The notes beneath the pieces are model-generated. The model saw only the letters and a program-made list of their open reading frames with translations, ran no database searches and had not been told where the DNA came from. This document shows, piece after piece, positions 25,507 to 35,252 of a stretch of DNA of 48,812 nucleotides (within the stretch, counting starts at the first letter, position 1; each line of letters opens with the position of its first letter). Position numbers and translations under genes: made by a program. Source of the stretch: Vampirovibrionales bacterium (GTDB taxonomy: Bacteria; Cyanobacteriota; Vampirovibrionia; Vampirovibrionales; Vampirovibrionaceae); contig JAJCZA010000026.1 in assembly GCA_029262635.1 (NCBI GenBank), positions 1 through 48,812 on the forward strand, written 5' to 3'.

Positions 25507-25938
25507 ATGGATGCCTTGAACCCTTCTTCCATCGATCCCCCTTTTTCCTTTCACGCTTGTGTTAAGGAATTTGACCGGTACCTAAACAAAACATATCTGG
25601 AGACCCTGTCACTGGATGAGGCTCAATTGCTGTTAGGTCGAATCGAACTGTTTGATATTATGGCCCAACAAGCTAAAGCCCTAGAGCCTCTATCAGATGA
25701 CGAAGCATATTTAATTACAGTCGGATGCCGTCTGAGTTCCGACTTATCCGACACCATCACCATGCGCCTTGTGGATTTATTGCAACAACACGAAGGCGAA
25801 ATCAGCTTGCTCTCTAGCAAGCTTCGAAAGCAGATGCAGAAAAGATTTCAAGCCTCTGTGCTATTAAACCAGGCTCAAAGTGTTCGCTCTCAAGTCAATG
25901 ACATGGGTGAAACCTATGGTCTTGGGGTGATTCTCTAA
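25507..25938 (+). CDS. Unrecognised 143-residue protein
   Basis: I do not recognise a family. The protein is soluble and probably all-helical. It has a leucine-rich segment (YLETLSLDEAQLLLGRIELF, about 40-59) and an amphipathic region near LLQQHEGEISLLSSKLRKQ. It has no signal peptide or membrane segment. It starts with ATG behind AAGGA at a long distance. It lies 144 bases after the lipoprotein hydrolase on the same strand and ends 11 bases from the stop of the convergent murI gene. It may be the last gene of the two-component operon. A hairpin with a T-rich tail overlaps its stop codon. Confidence 0.55.
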   Translation: MDALNPSSIDPPFSFHACVKEFDRYLNKTYLETLSLDEAQLLLGRIELFDIMAQQAKALEPLSDDEAYLITVGCRLSSDLSDTITMRLVDLLQQHEGEISLLSSKLRKQMQKRFQASVLLNQAQSVRSQVNDMGETYGLGVIL

Positions 25939-25955
25939 AGAGTGCCCCTTTATTT
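25924..25955 (+). terminator. Possible terminator at the end of the two-component operon
   Basis: GGGG (25924-25927) pairs with CCCC (25945-25948). An inner CTC/GAG stem closes the TAAA loop, and TTTATTT follows. It spans the stop codon of the 143-residue gene. The middle of the stem is imperfect, so strength is uncertain. Confidence 0.4.
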
Positions 25956-26786
25956 CCAACAAGAAACGCGAGTGATCTGGAGAGATTTTAATGGCAGATG
26001 TTGAGCGGTAGCGAGGAAAGCATCCGGATCACCACTAACATAGTATGAAAGGCTTCCATCAGTCTCTCTCAAGTTTAACAACTCCTGAACATCCAGATGC
26101 GTCCAGAGTGCATCGGCGATATGATTAGCCGGATCCAACAACACGATAGCGTCTGGAATAAGCGAACGAAGAACCGATTCAATATGGGAATAATGGGTAC
26201 ACCCTAACACCAGCGCTTCAATATTCTGTGATAACAAGGGTGCCAAGTCGTTTTTCAAGGATTCCAGCACAACCGGATCCTCAAAAGAGACGTTTTGCTC
26301 AATTTGTTGTGCCAAGTTTTTGGACGCCTGTTGAATCAAGGTCACCTCATGACTAAAACGAGCCATGGTGTGCGGGTAGATATTTGAAGCGACCGTTCGG
26401 GTCGTTGCGAGAACACCCACTCGTCGAAAACTGGACTGACTTATCCAACAACACACCGGTCCAACGGGTCCAATCATGTCCGGTTTCTTGTGGGGTTTAA
26501 GAATATCATCCAGTTCCCCCCATTGGGCCAAAGCGGATCGAGCCGTGTTGCAGGCCACAACAATAAACTTAACGCGCTTGACGTTAAAAAGCCAGTTAAA
26601 GGCCTGATGAATTGGCTCATAAAGTTCGGCAGCGGAACGATTACCATAAGGCATGTTGGCCGTATCTCCGAAATAGACAAAGTCTTCGCCAGGGAATTTT
26701 TTCCTGAGAACATCCAACGCCGCCAGACCACCAACACCGGAATCAAAAACGCCAATAGGTTGAGAAGGTAGTTTTCTAGAGGACAA
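25950..26786 (-). CDS. murI: Glutamate racemase
   Basis: The enzyme converts L-glutamate to D-glutamate for peptidoglycan, in the cytosol. Both catalytic cysteines are in their motifs: C79 in VVACNTARS and C196 in LVLGCTHYSH. The N-terminal IGVFDSGVGGLA (D15) and YFGDTANMPYG are also diagnostic. The length of 278 aa is normal. The frame opens with TTG (26784-26786), with no good ribosome-binding site. No ATG lies close by, and the start is placed by family length. The gene follows the cell-wall amidase gene on the same strand after 57 bases, so the two cell-wall genes are probably cotranscribed. Confidence 0.95.
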   Translation of the reverse strand: MSSRKLPSQPIGVFDSGVGGLAALDVLRKKFPGEDFVYFGDTANMPYGNRSAAELYEPIHQAFNWLFNVKRVKFIVVACNTARSALAQWGELDDILKPHKKPDMIGPVGPVCCWISQSSFRRVGVLATTRTVASNIYPHTMARFSHEVTLIQQASKNLAQQIEQNVSFEDPVVLESLKNDLAPLLSQNIEALVLGCTHYSHIESVLRSLIPDAIVLLDPANHIADALWTHLDVQELLNLRETDGSLSYYVSGDPDAFLATAQHLPLKSLQITRVSCWK

Positions 26787-26843
26787 AACAGGACTTTCTT
26801 TTAATAGGTTCGATATGAATTAGGGAAGCAATTGACCTTCCGT

Positions 26844-28730
26844 CTACCGGGCTTGTGCCGACAAGCGAGATTTTAGATATTCTACAACACCTTCGGCAAT
26901 GGCGTTGATCTGCGCATTCTGGCGGCGTTCGGAAACCAGTTCGCGCCGCTCTTGCGCATTGGAAAGATAACCGACTTCACACAAAATAGCCGGAACTCGG
27001 GTGTGATGAATGACATAGAACATGGCCCGACGAGTACCTCGATGCTTCACACCCAGTGTGCTGACCATGCTTCGATGAACTTTCTGGGCAAGGGGCTTGC
27101 TTTGTGGGGTATAGTAATAGGTTTCCACCCCGGAGATGGCTGGATTTTTACTGGCATTGTGGTGAATACTGACAAACGCGTCGGGATGATGGTAGTTATT
27201 GACTTGAGTAATCTGCTTTAAGGTTAGGTATTTATCGGTAGTGCGAGTCATATAAACCGTAATACCTCGAGCCTCCAATGCTTTTTTCAACTTGAGAGCC
27301 AGCTTCAGATTTAAATCTTTTTCCAGAATACCTTCTCGGCTGGCTCCCTGATCCTTGCCACCATGACCAGCATCCACTACCACACGGGCCTTAAAAGGTA
27401 CTTTGGTCAAGGTGGTAGCGTTGCGTTCCTGAAGCAAGATATCCAGAGTTCGTCCATCGGAACCAACTTTAGAATCCACCGCCCAATAAGGGTTTTCCAG
27501 ATCAATAATAAATTTGCTGTTGGGTTGTCCCACGGCTAGGGTTTCCACATTCATGGCCTTAATCTGAGGGAAGTTTTTCTGATCAAACCCTACCCAGCCC
27601 GGCCGGGCCGCGATATTTAGGAGCTCAATCTGAACTTTACCCGCTCGCTTAAACAGGCGATGAATCACCGGTGCTGAGGCGGTCAGACGAAGACGAGTGA
27701 CTCCACTCTCTTTGTCCAGCGAAATTTGTTCCAGAGTACCCAACTGAACGTCCCGAGGTAAGTGAGTAATGTTCACATCAGCGGAAGAACTGATGGCCAT
27801 GAGCTTTTTATGGGTTGATGGATAATAGACATTAAATCGTTCCGGTGTCGGTGTTTCGATGACGATCCGAACTGTCGTTTCATCAAACTGGCCGATTCGA
27901 ATTTGTCGGATGCGGGGATCGTCATTCACACCAATACTTCCCTGAAGCGCTTTGCTGGCAACCATGGCGTTATCCAGATCAATAACCAGTCGAGTGGGGG
28001 AACGGAGAACAAACCGGTTGGCCACCCGAATGGCGTCAGCATGATCCGGGTCAGCGAAAATAACGAGCTGTTGATCCCGGTAATAAATATCGTTTATTAC
28101 ATTTCGACCTTTGGGAATGGCCAACGGGTTATCCCATTTTCGAAGAGAAGGGGTCAGAAAATCGGGTATTGCTGTTGCAGCCCCCGTTTGGAGAGGTAAA
28201 ATGGACGGATTGGCCAGAGCTCCTTGAGCGAGTGGCTTGTTTGCTTGAGAGCTGGCCTGCCCCAATTCCTTAGAAGGCAAGGTCGCTTCAGCCTGGATGT
28301 CTTCCAGATGAATTTGAAGCGCGTTACCACTCACAGAAGTCTTTAATCGCTGAAGAACTGTATCATTTTTAGCATAAACCGTAATTCGAACCGCTTTGTA
28401 AAACATCCCCCGTTTTTGCGTAACCTCAACCCGGAGAATATCTGGGTGATCCACAGGAACCGTATCTACAGGAAGCGCCATATCAGAATCCGGCAGATCA
28501 ATAACCAAGCGACTAGGGTTCATGAGTTTAAGAACCGAGTATTCGTTAAATGTCGTAAGCGGGCGGCTCCCTGAAACAGACAGCGTGTTTTGGAGCGGGT
28601 TCATCTCAATGGCATACAAATGATTGATGTCATCTGAAGCCGCCTCGGTGATGGTAAAAGCTCCAGACAGCAAAATACTCAACACAAGAAACAGGGCCGT
28701 CAACGTATATCGAAATGAGGAGCGTATCAT
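26844..28730 (-). CDS. amiC: N-acetylmuramoyl-L-alanine amidase with AMIN domains
   Basis: This periplasmic zinc amidase cleaves the peptide stem from muramic acid during septum splitting and wall turnover. Numbering here is from a TTG nine bases upstream; the ATG at 28730 drops three residues. A signal peptide (about 1-34) precedes two AMIN-type domains (about 43-146 and 213-304) and a third, looser one (about 335-436). The Amidase_3 domain spans 451-623 and has VVVDAGHGGKDQG (H459), LEKDLN (E473), VSIHHNAS (H526) and LCEVGYLSN (E588). AMIN domains target amidases to the division site or peptidoglycan. Three in one protein is more than the single domain of E. coli AmiC. The symbol is by analogy. 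Confidence 0.88.
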   Translation of the reverse strand: MIRSSFRYTLTALFLVLSILLSGAFTITEAASDDINHLYAIEMNPLQNTLSVSGSRPLTTFNEYSVLKLMNPSRLVIDLPDSDMALPVDTVPVDHPDILRVEVTQKRGMFYKAVRITVYAKNDTVLQRLKTSVSGNALQIHLEDIQAEATLPSKELGQASSQANKPLAQGALANPSILPLQTGAATAIPDFLTPSLRKWDNPLAIPKGRNVINDIYYRDQQLVIFADPDHADAIRVANRFVLRSPTRLVIDLDNAMVASKALQGSIGVNDDPRIRQIRIGQFDETTVRIVIETPTPERFNVYYPSTHKKLMAISSSADVNITHLPRDVQLGTLEQISLDKESGVTRLRLTASAPVIHRLFKRAGKVQIELLNIAARPGWVGFDQKNFPQIKAMNVETLAVGQPNSKFIIDLENPYWAVDSKVGSDGRTLDILLQERNATTLTKVPFKARVVVDAGHGGKDQGASREGILEKDLNLKLALKLKKALEARGITVYMTRTTDKYLTLKQITQVNNYHHPDAFVSIHHNASKNPAISGVETYYYTPQSKPLAQKVHRSMVSTLGVKHRGTRRAMFYVIHHTRVPAILCEVGYLSNAQERRELVSERRQNAQINAIAEGVVEYLKSRLSAQAR

Positions 28731-28977
28731 ATCAGTCAAGGTCTCTCTTTCTTACCAACTGGCTTTTGTCAGGGAATCGTTATCTGGTATCGCTTTTCTT
28801 ATCAGGCTTTCACCGGTAATCTTATCGGTAAAAAAAGTGAAACCTTTAGCTGCAACTGGTTTAGAGGACTACTTTCTAAATCTTAAAGCCCCCAACCTCA
28901 TGGGTTCCCTCTCTAGTGTACCGATTTTTTCAAGAAAGAAAAAGGGGTAATGGGTTAAAACCTGGTTTTCTGAATTT

Positions 28978-31502
<2,525 letters not shown>

Positions 31503-31572
31503 TCATTCTCTTCGGTTGTTATCGCCAGAAAACAGATTATCCTGTAAACAGGTCAGAACGAACCGCCCTGCT

Positions 31573-31578
31573 ATTATA
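31573..31578 (-). promoter_or_regulatory. Candidate -10 box for serS
   Basis: On the minus strand this reads TATAAT, 104 bases before the serS start and overlapping the stop codon of the small membrane protein gene. No convincing -35 element is present at 16-18 bases. In the same leader, CCTGT-AA-ACAGG (31541-31552) forms a small dyad. Confidence 0.3.
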
Positions 31579-31849
31579 CTCGAGAATCATTCTGGATAAA
31601 TAGATTTCCGCCAATAATCGATTGTTCAGCGGATACCGACACCGTCATGGTCGAAGTATGCTGGAGATCAGCCCGGTGTCGTTTTTTGGCTGGCGGGGTT
31701 AAAATAGCGTTAATCAACAATAGAACGCCCCCGATAACCAGAGCAATCAGAACCCCTATCAAAAGGGTGTTAAGCACATAAGACACGGCCTTGGTGCCGA
31801 TTAAAATAAAATCTTCTTTCGTATAACTATTCAGTTTTTTAAATGACAT
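31574..31849 (-). CDS. Small single-pass membrane protein
   Basis: This 91-residue protein has one long hydrophobic segment (about residues 18-50, containing LLIGVLIALVIGGVLLLINAIL). It is followed by a basic stretch (PPAKKRHR) and a polar Ser/Thr-rich tail. No family is recognised. The ATG at 31847-31849 is preferred, behind GAAAG; a TTG start ten codons upstream would run further into the divergent gene. Its start codon lies only 15 bases from that of the opposite-strand secreted protein, so each gene's control region must overlap the other's coding sequence. It probably belongs with that envelope protein. Confidence 0.55.
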   Translation of the reverse strand: MSFKKLNSYTKEDFILIGTKAVSYVLNTLLIGVLIALVIGGVLLLINAILTPPAKKRHRADLQHTSTMTVSVSAEQSIIGGNLFIQNDSRV

Positions 31850-31864
31850 ATGGAAACTTTCAAA

Positions 31865-32530
31865 ATGGTTCAGCCTCAATTTTTCATATCACAAGCCCGT
31901 CGCTTAATTTTTCAAGGCTGTTTAATTGTCTTTATCATAACCGATTTTAGCGGATTTGCGTGGGTGTCCGCCTATGCGCAAGCCGAAAACAATATGCTCC
32001 CCTCAGATGTCTATGCGCCAGATCAGGTGACCACAGAACGCATGGCTCCACCCCCACCGACCGTTCCTAAAATAAAATGGTGGAAGCGTCCATTTAAAAA
32101 GAAGGAACCGCCGGTTGATGAAGAAACCATTATTAATGTAGGTCCTCGGGAATACCCTATTACACCAGGGCCTTTACTTCGCCTTTCTCAACCTCTCATG
32201 GTGAAAACTCCCAATGATGGCGCTAAGCTTCAAGTATTGCCCCCCGGATTTTATCTGGCCCGGTACCAAAAAACAGCCAACCAAAGCCAGATGATGTACC
32301 TGTACCACGGACGAAAGCTTTTAGCACAAATCCCATTATTTTCCATTGAAAAACGTGCGGCAGAACCTGTAGAAACGCTAGACGAGGACGCCCCCCCTTT
32401 GGAATCCGTTCAAGCCAGCCTGATTGAGCAAGGTACAAAAGCCTTAATTACTTTCACCCAAGGAAAAAAAAGATACCAGAGCCACCCCTTGCCTGTACAA
32501 ACAGACCCACGCCCCCAGCTTCGTTATTAA
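31865..32530 (+). CDS. Secreted or periplasmic protein of unknown function
   Basis: This 221-residue product has a signal peptide ending at a plausible AYA|QAEN cleavage site (about residue 40). It is followed by a Pro-rich linker (RMAPPPPTVP) and a basic patch (KWWKRPFKKKEPP). The rest is rich in beta-type sequence (PGPLLRLSQPLMVKTPNDG, LPPGFYLARYQK) and resembles no family I can name. The ATG at 31865 is chosen because GGAAA precedes it and it gives a normal signal peptide. An in-frame ATG at 31850 would touch the divergent gene's start codon. The gene is convergent with the MBL-fold gene, with a 10-base gap. Confidence 0.6.
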   Translation: MVQPQFFISQARRLIFQGCLIVFIITDFSGFAWVSAYAQAENNMLPSDVYAPDQVTTERMAPPPPTVPKIKWWKRPFKKKEPPVDEETIINVGPREYPITPGPLLRLSQPLMVKTPNDGAKLQVLPPGFYLARYQKTANQSQMMYLYHGRKLLAQIPLFSIEKRAAEPVETLDEDAPPLESVQASLIEQGTKALITFTQGKKRYQSHPLPVQTDPRPQLRY

Positions 32531-32540
32531 ACGCTTTTAT

Positions 32541-33197
32541 CTACCCATTAGGCGCGTATTTAAGAAAAAAAGCTTCCAGAAGGTCCTGGGCACCGCTTAA
32601 AATCGGTTCTCCATCGCCTGCTAGAATGGCTTCCATGCCGGGGTGAAGATCCGCAAGGATTTTCAGACGCTCATAGGCTTCTTCAGAGCTTTTATATTTG
32701 TCATCGGGCAACATAGACAGTTCGTTGGCCGGATGAGAAATCAGCGCATCACCAACCAGCAGAAGACCTCGCTCTTTCTGATAAAGAGCCGACTCACCAG
32801 GTGATTTTTGACTGGGAAGATGAATGACTTTAAACTCGCCGGGCAGTCGGTCACCGTCATTGTAAACAATATCGGGCGACGTTTCTAATAAGGGGCCGTC
32901 CAGTGCATGCACCATGGTAGGAACCTGAAATCGATGACGAAAAGCACTCGACTCCCTTTCATGATCCCGGTTGGTAATAAAGATCATGAAAGGAGGCGCA
33001 ATCTGCAGGAGGGCTTCGAATATTTCTGCACTGGCACTGGGGGGATCCACAATAAGCAGTCCCTTGGGTGTAACAAGAGCGAAGCCGTTAAAATAAACCC
33101 CTTTTTCCTCAGAAAAAACAGACCACATCCAGACGCCGTCTAAAACCTCATGGGGCAAAGTGCGTTCCTGTACCGTATTTTGGTGCTTTAGAGTCAT
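32541..33197 (-). CDS. MBL-fold hydrolase-like protein with altered metal motif
   Basis: This 218-residue protein has the metallo-beta-lactamase fold layout: GLLIVDPP (first Asp strand), a metal loop, HLPSQKSPGESALY, LLVGDALI (D150) and a C-terminal HPGMEAILAGDGEPI. The usual HxHxDH loop is replaced by TNRDHERES (N76, D78, H79), so metal binding must differ or be lost. Other MBL-fold groups with NRDH loops exist as far as I recall. AGGGA precedes the ATG by 7 bases. It lies 40 bases after ric, in the same direction, and probably shares its promoter. That suggests a role in nitrosative or oxidative stress, which is inference. Confidence 0.7.
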   Translation of the reverse strand: MTLKHQNTVQERTLPHEVLDGVWMWSVFSEEKGVYFNGFALVTPKGLLIVDPPSASAEIFEALLQIAPPFMIFITNRDHERESSAFRHRFQVPTMVHALDGPLLETSPDIVYNDGDRLPGEFKVIHLPSQKSPGESALYQKERGLLLVGDALISHPANELSMLPDDKYKSSEEAYERLKILADLHPGMEAILAGDGEPILSGAQDLLEAFFLKYAPNG

Positions 33198-33237
33198 CAG
33201 AATGTCCCTATGTTAAATGCTTAAGGCTACACTATCA

Positions 33238-33969
33238 CTAAGCCGACAGTTTTTCCACTTGTTTCAACACATTGGGAAACAGGATATTATTTTCTTTGTG
33301 AACGTGTTCGTGAATGTCTTGCTCAAGGGTTTCCAGGGTTTCAAATAAGGCGCGGTAACTATTGCAGGCACCTTCTGGGAGTGAAAAATCCTGAGTCAGC
33401 GTTCGGATCTCTTTGAGCAGGTCACCCGCATCCTCATGTTCTCGGAGCATAACCGCAATAGGGTTACTCACATGGCCACAATGGATTTCAGGCAAAGTAT
33501 CAGCATTATCCAATGTGATGCAGTAGGGGAAAAGAACCGTTTCTTCTTTTTCCAGATGATTCTCCAAATCTTTCGATAAAGCGCCAACCGCCTCATGAAC
33601 CCGAATGAGTTCAGGGTGATCTTTTCCATGAACCCGAGCCACTTTTTCCGCCAAGTGCTGAGCTCGCGGAAGTTCTTGTTTTAGGAATTCATGGTGACGG
33701 GAGACAATGTGATCAATAAGCTCCTTAATCGAAGCATCAAGCCAATTGGACTCATCTGTTTTTTCCGCATTCTCTTTATCAAACTGTTCTAACGCCTTCA
33801 GAAGCGTTTGCAGATCGGCATCTGTCTCCTGACAAACCTGAGACAAAAGCTTTCGACCACCACAACAATAATCGATGTTTCGCTTTTCAAAGAATCGAGC
33901 CCGCATAGGACGCTCTGCGACCAGCTCGCCTACCGTTTTGTCACTATTGGGTAAATGGGTTAAAGTCAT
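33238..33969 (-). CDS. ric: Iron-sulfur cluster repair di-iron protein (Ric/YtfE/ScdA)
   Basis: This cytosolic di-iron protein repairs Fe-S clusters damaged by nitric oxide or peroxide. At 243 aa it matches the family. The N-terminal ScdA_N/DUF542 domain holds RPMRARFFEKRNIDYCCGG (C35, C36). The hemerythrin-like domain supplies histidine and glutamate ligands (HIVSRHHEFL, ENHLEKEETVLFPY, MLREHEDAGDLL, HEHVHKENNILFP). A strong GGAGGT lies before the ATG. An MBL-fold gene follows. The upstream region has a Crp/Fnr-like dyad placed 41.5 bases before a predicted start point, which fits control by an oxygen- or NO-sensing regulator. Confidence 0.93.
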   Translation of the reverse strand: MTLTHLPNSDKTVGELVAERPMRARFFEKRNIDYCCGGRKLLSQVCQETDADLQTLLKALEQFDKENAEKTDESNWLDASIKELIDHIVSRHHEFLKQELPRAQHLAEKVARVHGKDHPELIRVHEAVGALSKDLENHLEKEETVLFPYCITLDNADTLPEIHCGHVSNPIAVMLREHEDAGDLLKEIRTLTQDFSLPEGACNSYRALFETLETLEQDIHEHVHKENNILFPNVLKQVEKLSA

Positions 33970-34005
33970 GCTCAGGATACCTCCAACTTGCTTGCTTTTT
34001 AAAAA

Positions 34006-34057
34006 ACTAGATTCTAGTGTATCCTACCCCTAAAAGGGTTTAAATGACTTAAGTCAA
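34006..34057 (-). promoter_or_regulatory. Predicted ric promoter with Crp/Fnr-like box
   Basis: ATGACTTAAGTCAA at 34044-34057 (perfect core TGACTTAAGTCA) resembles Fnr/Dnr-type sites, TTGAT-N4-RTCAA. On the minus strand a -10 box TACACT lies at 34016-34021, giving a start near 34009 and placing the dyad centre at -41.5, the class II activator position. A second dyad, ACTAGA-T-TCTAGT (34006-34018), overlaps the -10 box and start, where a repressor could bind. The same gap also serves the divergent TSUP permease gene. Confidence 0.5.
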
Positions 34058-34094
34058 ACCTTTTTACTTTACAAAGGCAAGGTAAAGGACACCA

Positions 34095-34847
34095 ATGGAA
34101 CCACCTGAATTTTTCATTCCTCTACTGATTTTCATCATGGCCATACTCTATTCCTCGGTGGGCCACGGTGGGGCATCGGGATACCTGGCGGTTTTATCCT
34201 TTTTTAATTTTTTACCCGACGAAATGGCCACAACCGCCCTGTGTTTAAATATTCTGGTTTCCTCCATTGCCTTTTTCTCTTTTTGGCGAGCCGGTCACTT
34301 TTCATGGTCTTTAACTTGGCCCTTTATTGTGACATCCATTCCCGCAGCATTTATTGGTGGATTAATTGATCTGCCTAAAACGATCTATTATATTATTTTA
34401 GCCCTTGTTCTTCTCTTTGCAGCTGTTCGTATGGGGTTTGGCATGCTGAACAAAGAGGAGGAAACAACATTCAGCATTAGGAAGTCATGGGCCTTTGCCA
34501 GTGGTACGGGAATTGGCCTCGTTTCCGGTTTAATCGGCGTGGGCGGCGGCATTTTTCTTAGTCCGCTGATGATTTTAATGAAATGGGCTAGCGCAAAGCA
34601 AACTGCCGCTGTTTCGGCGGTATTTATTTTCGTTAATGCCGCTTCGGGATTATTCGGACGCTTTTTTAGAGATGGATTGATTTTTGGCGATTTAGGAGCC
34701 TACCTAATCGCCGGTTTTTTGGGCGGGTTAATCGGCTCTTATTGGGGGGCTCACCGAGTTTCAAATCAGGTTTTGAAACGGATCTTAGCGGTTGTGCTCG
34801 CCATTGCCTCGGTCAAGCTTTTGCTTTATGTCATCCATTTTTCTTGA
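34095..34847 (+). CDS. TSUP (TauE/SafE) family permease
   Basis: This 250-residue inner-membrane protein has about eight hydrophobic segments. The two-repeat TauE/SafE pattern shows as YSSVGHGGASGYLAVLSFF near the N-terminus and SGLIGVGGGIFLSPLMIL in the second half. GGLIDLP and GGLIGSYWGAHR also fit. Members export or import sulfite, sulfoacetate, thiosulfate or other organosulfur anions; the substrate cannot be told here. AAAGGA precedes the ATG. It is divergent from ric, from which it is separated by the dyad-rich gap, so both could share a regulator. It has no companion sulfur gene in the window. Confidence 0.85.
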   Translation: MEPPEFFIPLLIFIMAILYSSVGHGGASGYLAVLSFFNFLPDEMATTALCLNILVSSIAFFSFWRAGHFSWSLTWPFIVTSIPAAFIGGLIDLPKTIYYIILALVLLFAAVRMGFGMLNKEEETTFSIRKSWAFASGTGIGLVSGLIGVGGGIFLSPLMILMKWASAKQTAAVSAVFIFVNAASGLFGRFFRDGLIFGDLGAYLIAGFLGGLIGSYWGAHRVSNQVLKRILAVVLAIASVKLLLYVIHFS

Positions 34848-35252
34848 ACCTTTCCCGTAACTATAAGCCGGTCATTCCTGAACAGTAGAGGAAGCTTTCT
34901 CGTTGCCTCCTTATTTCACATGATTTTCCCTCCTTTAAAAAAGGGAGAAGAGGAAAAGATAACCGTCTGCTTTTCAATGTCTACATAGAAGGGTTTAGCC
35001 ATTTTAATACCTAAAAAGACCCCTTTTATAGAGGGGCTAAAGAGATTGATTTTTATAGAAGCAAGCCATGGATAATTTACAAATGAAAAAGCTATTTACT
35101 TACTCTTACGTTGATTAGCCGATCTTTGTAACAAAAATATAGTTTTTACCTATAGAAATGTCTAAAGTGGTCGATAGAGGAGTATAGAGAATTTTCTTTT
35201 TCCAAATCCGATTTAATAAATTATTAGATAAAAAAGGTATTCGTGGTTGAGC
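34848..35252. other. Gap between the permease and the giant adhesin
   Basis: This 405-base AT-rich stretch has no gene that I can support. It holds a C/G-clustered hairpin region around 34928-34955 (CCCTCC ... GGGAG), another hairpin at 35020-35036, and the adhesin's leader. I found no confident promoter. AAAAAGG (35231-35237) may be the adhesin's ribosome-binding site. Confidence 0.5.
35020..35036 (+). terminator. Weak terminator-like hairpin
   Basis: CCCCT (35020-35024) pairs with AGGGG (35032-35036) around a seven-base AT-rich loop. A T-run (35048-35055 area) follows but not immediately. It could end transcripts of the permease gene. Confidence 0.3.
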
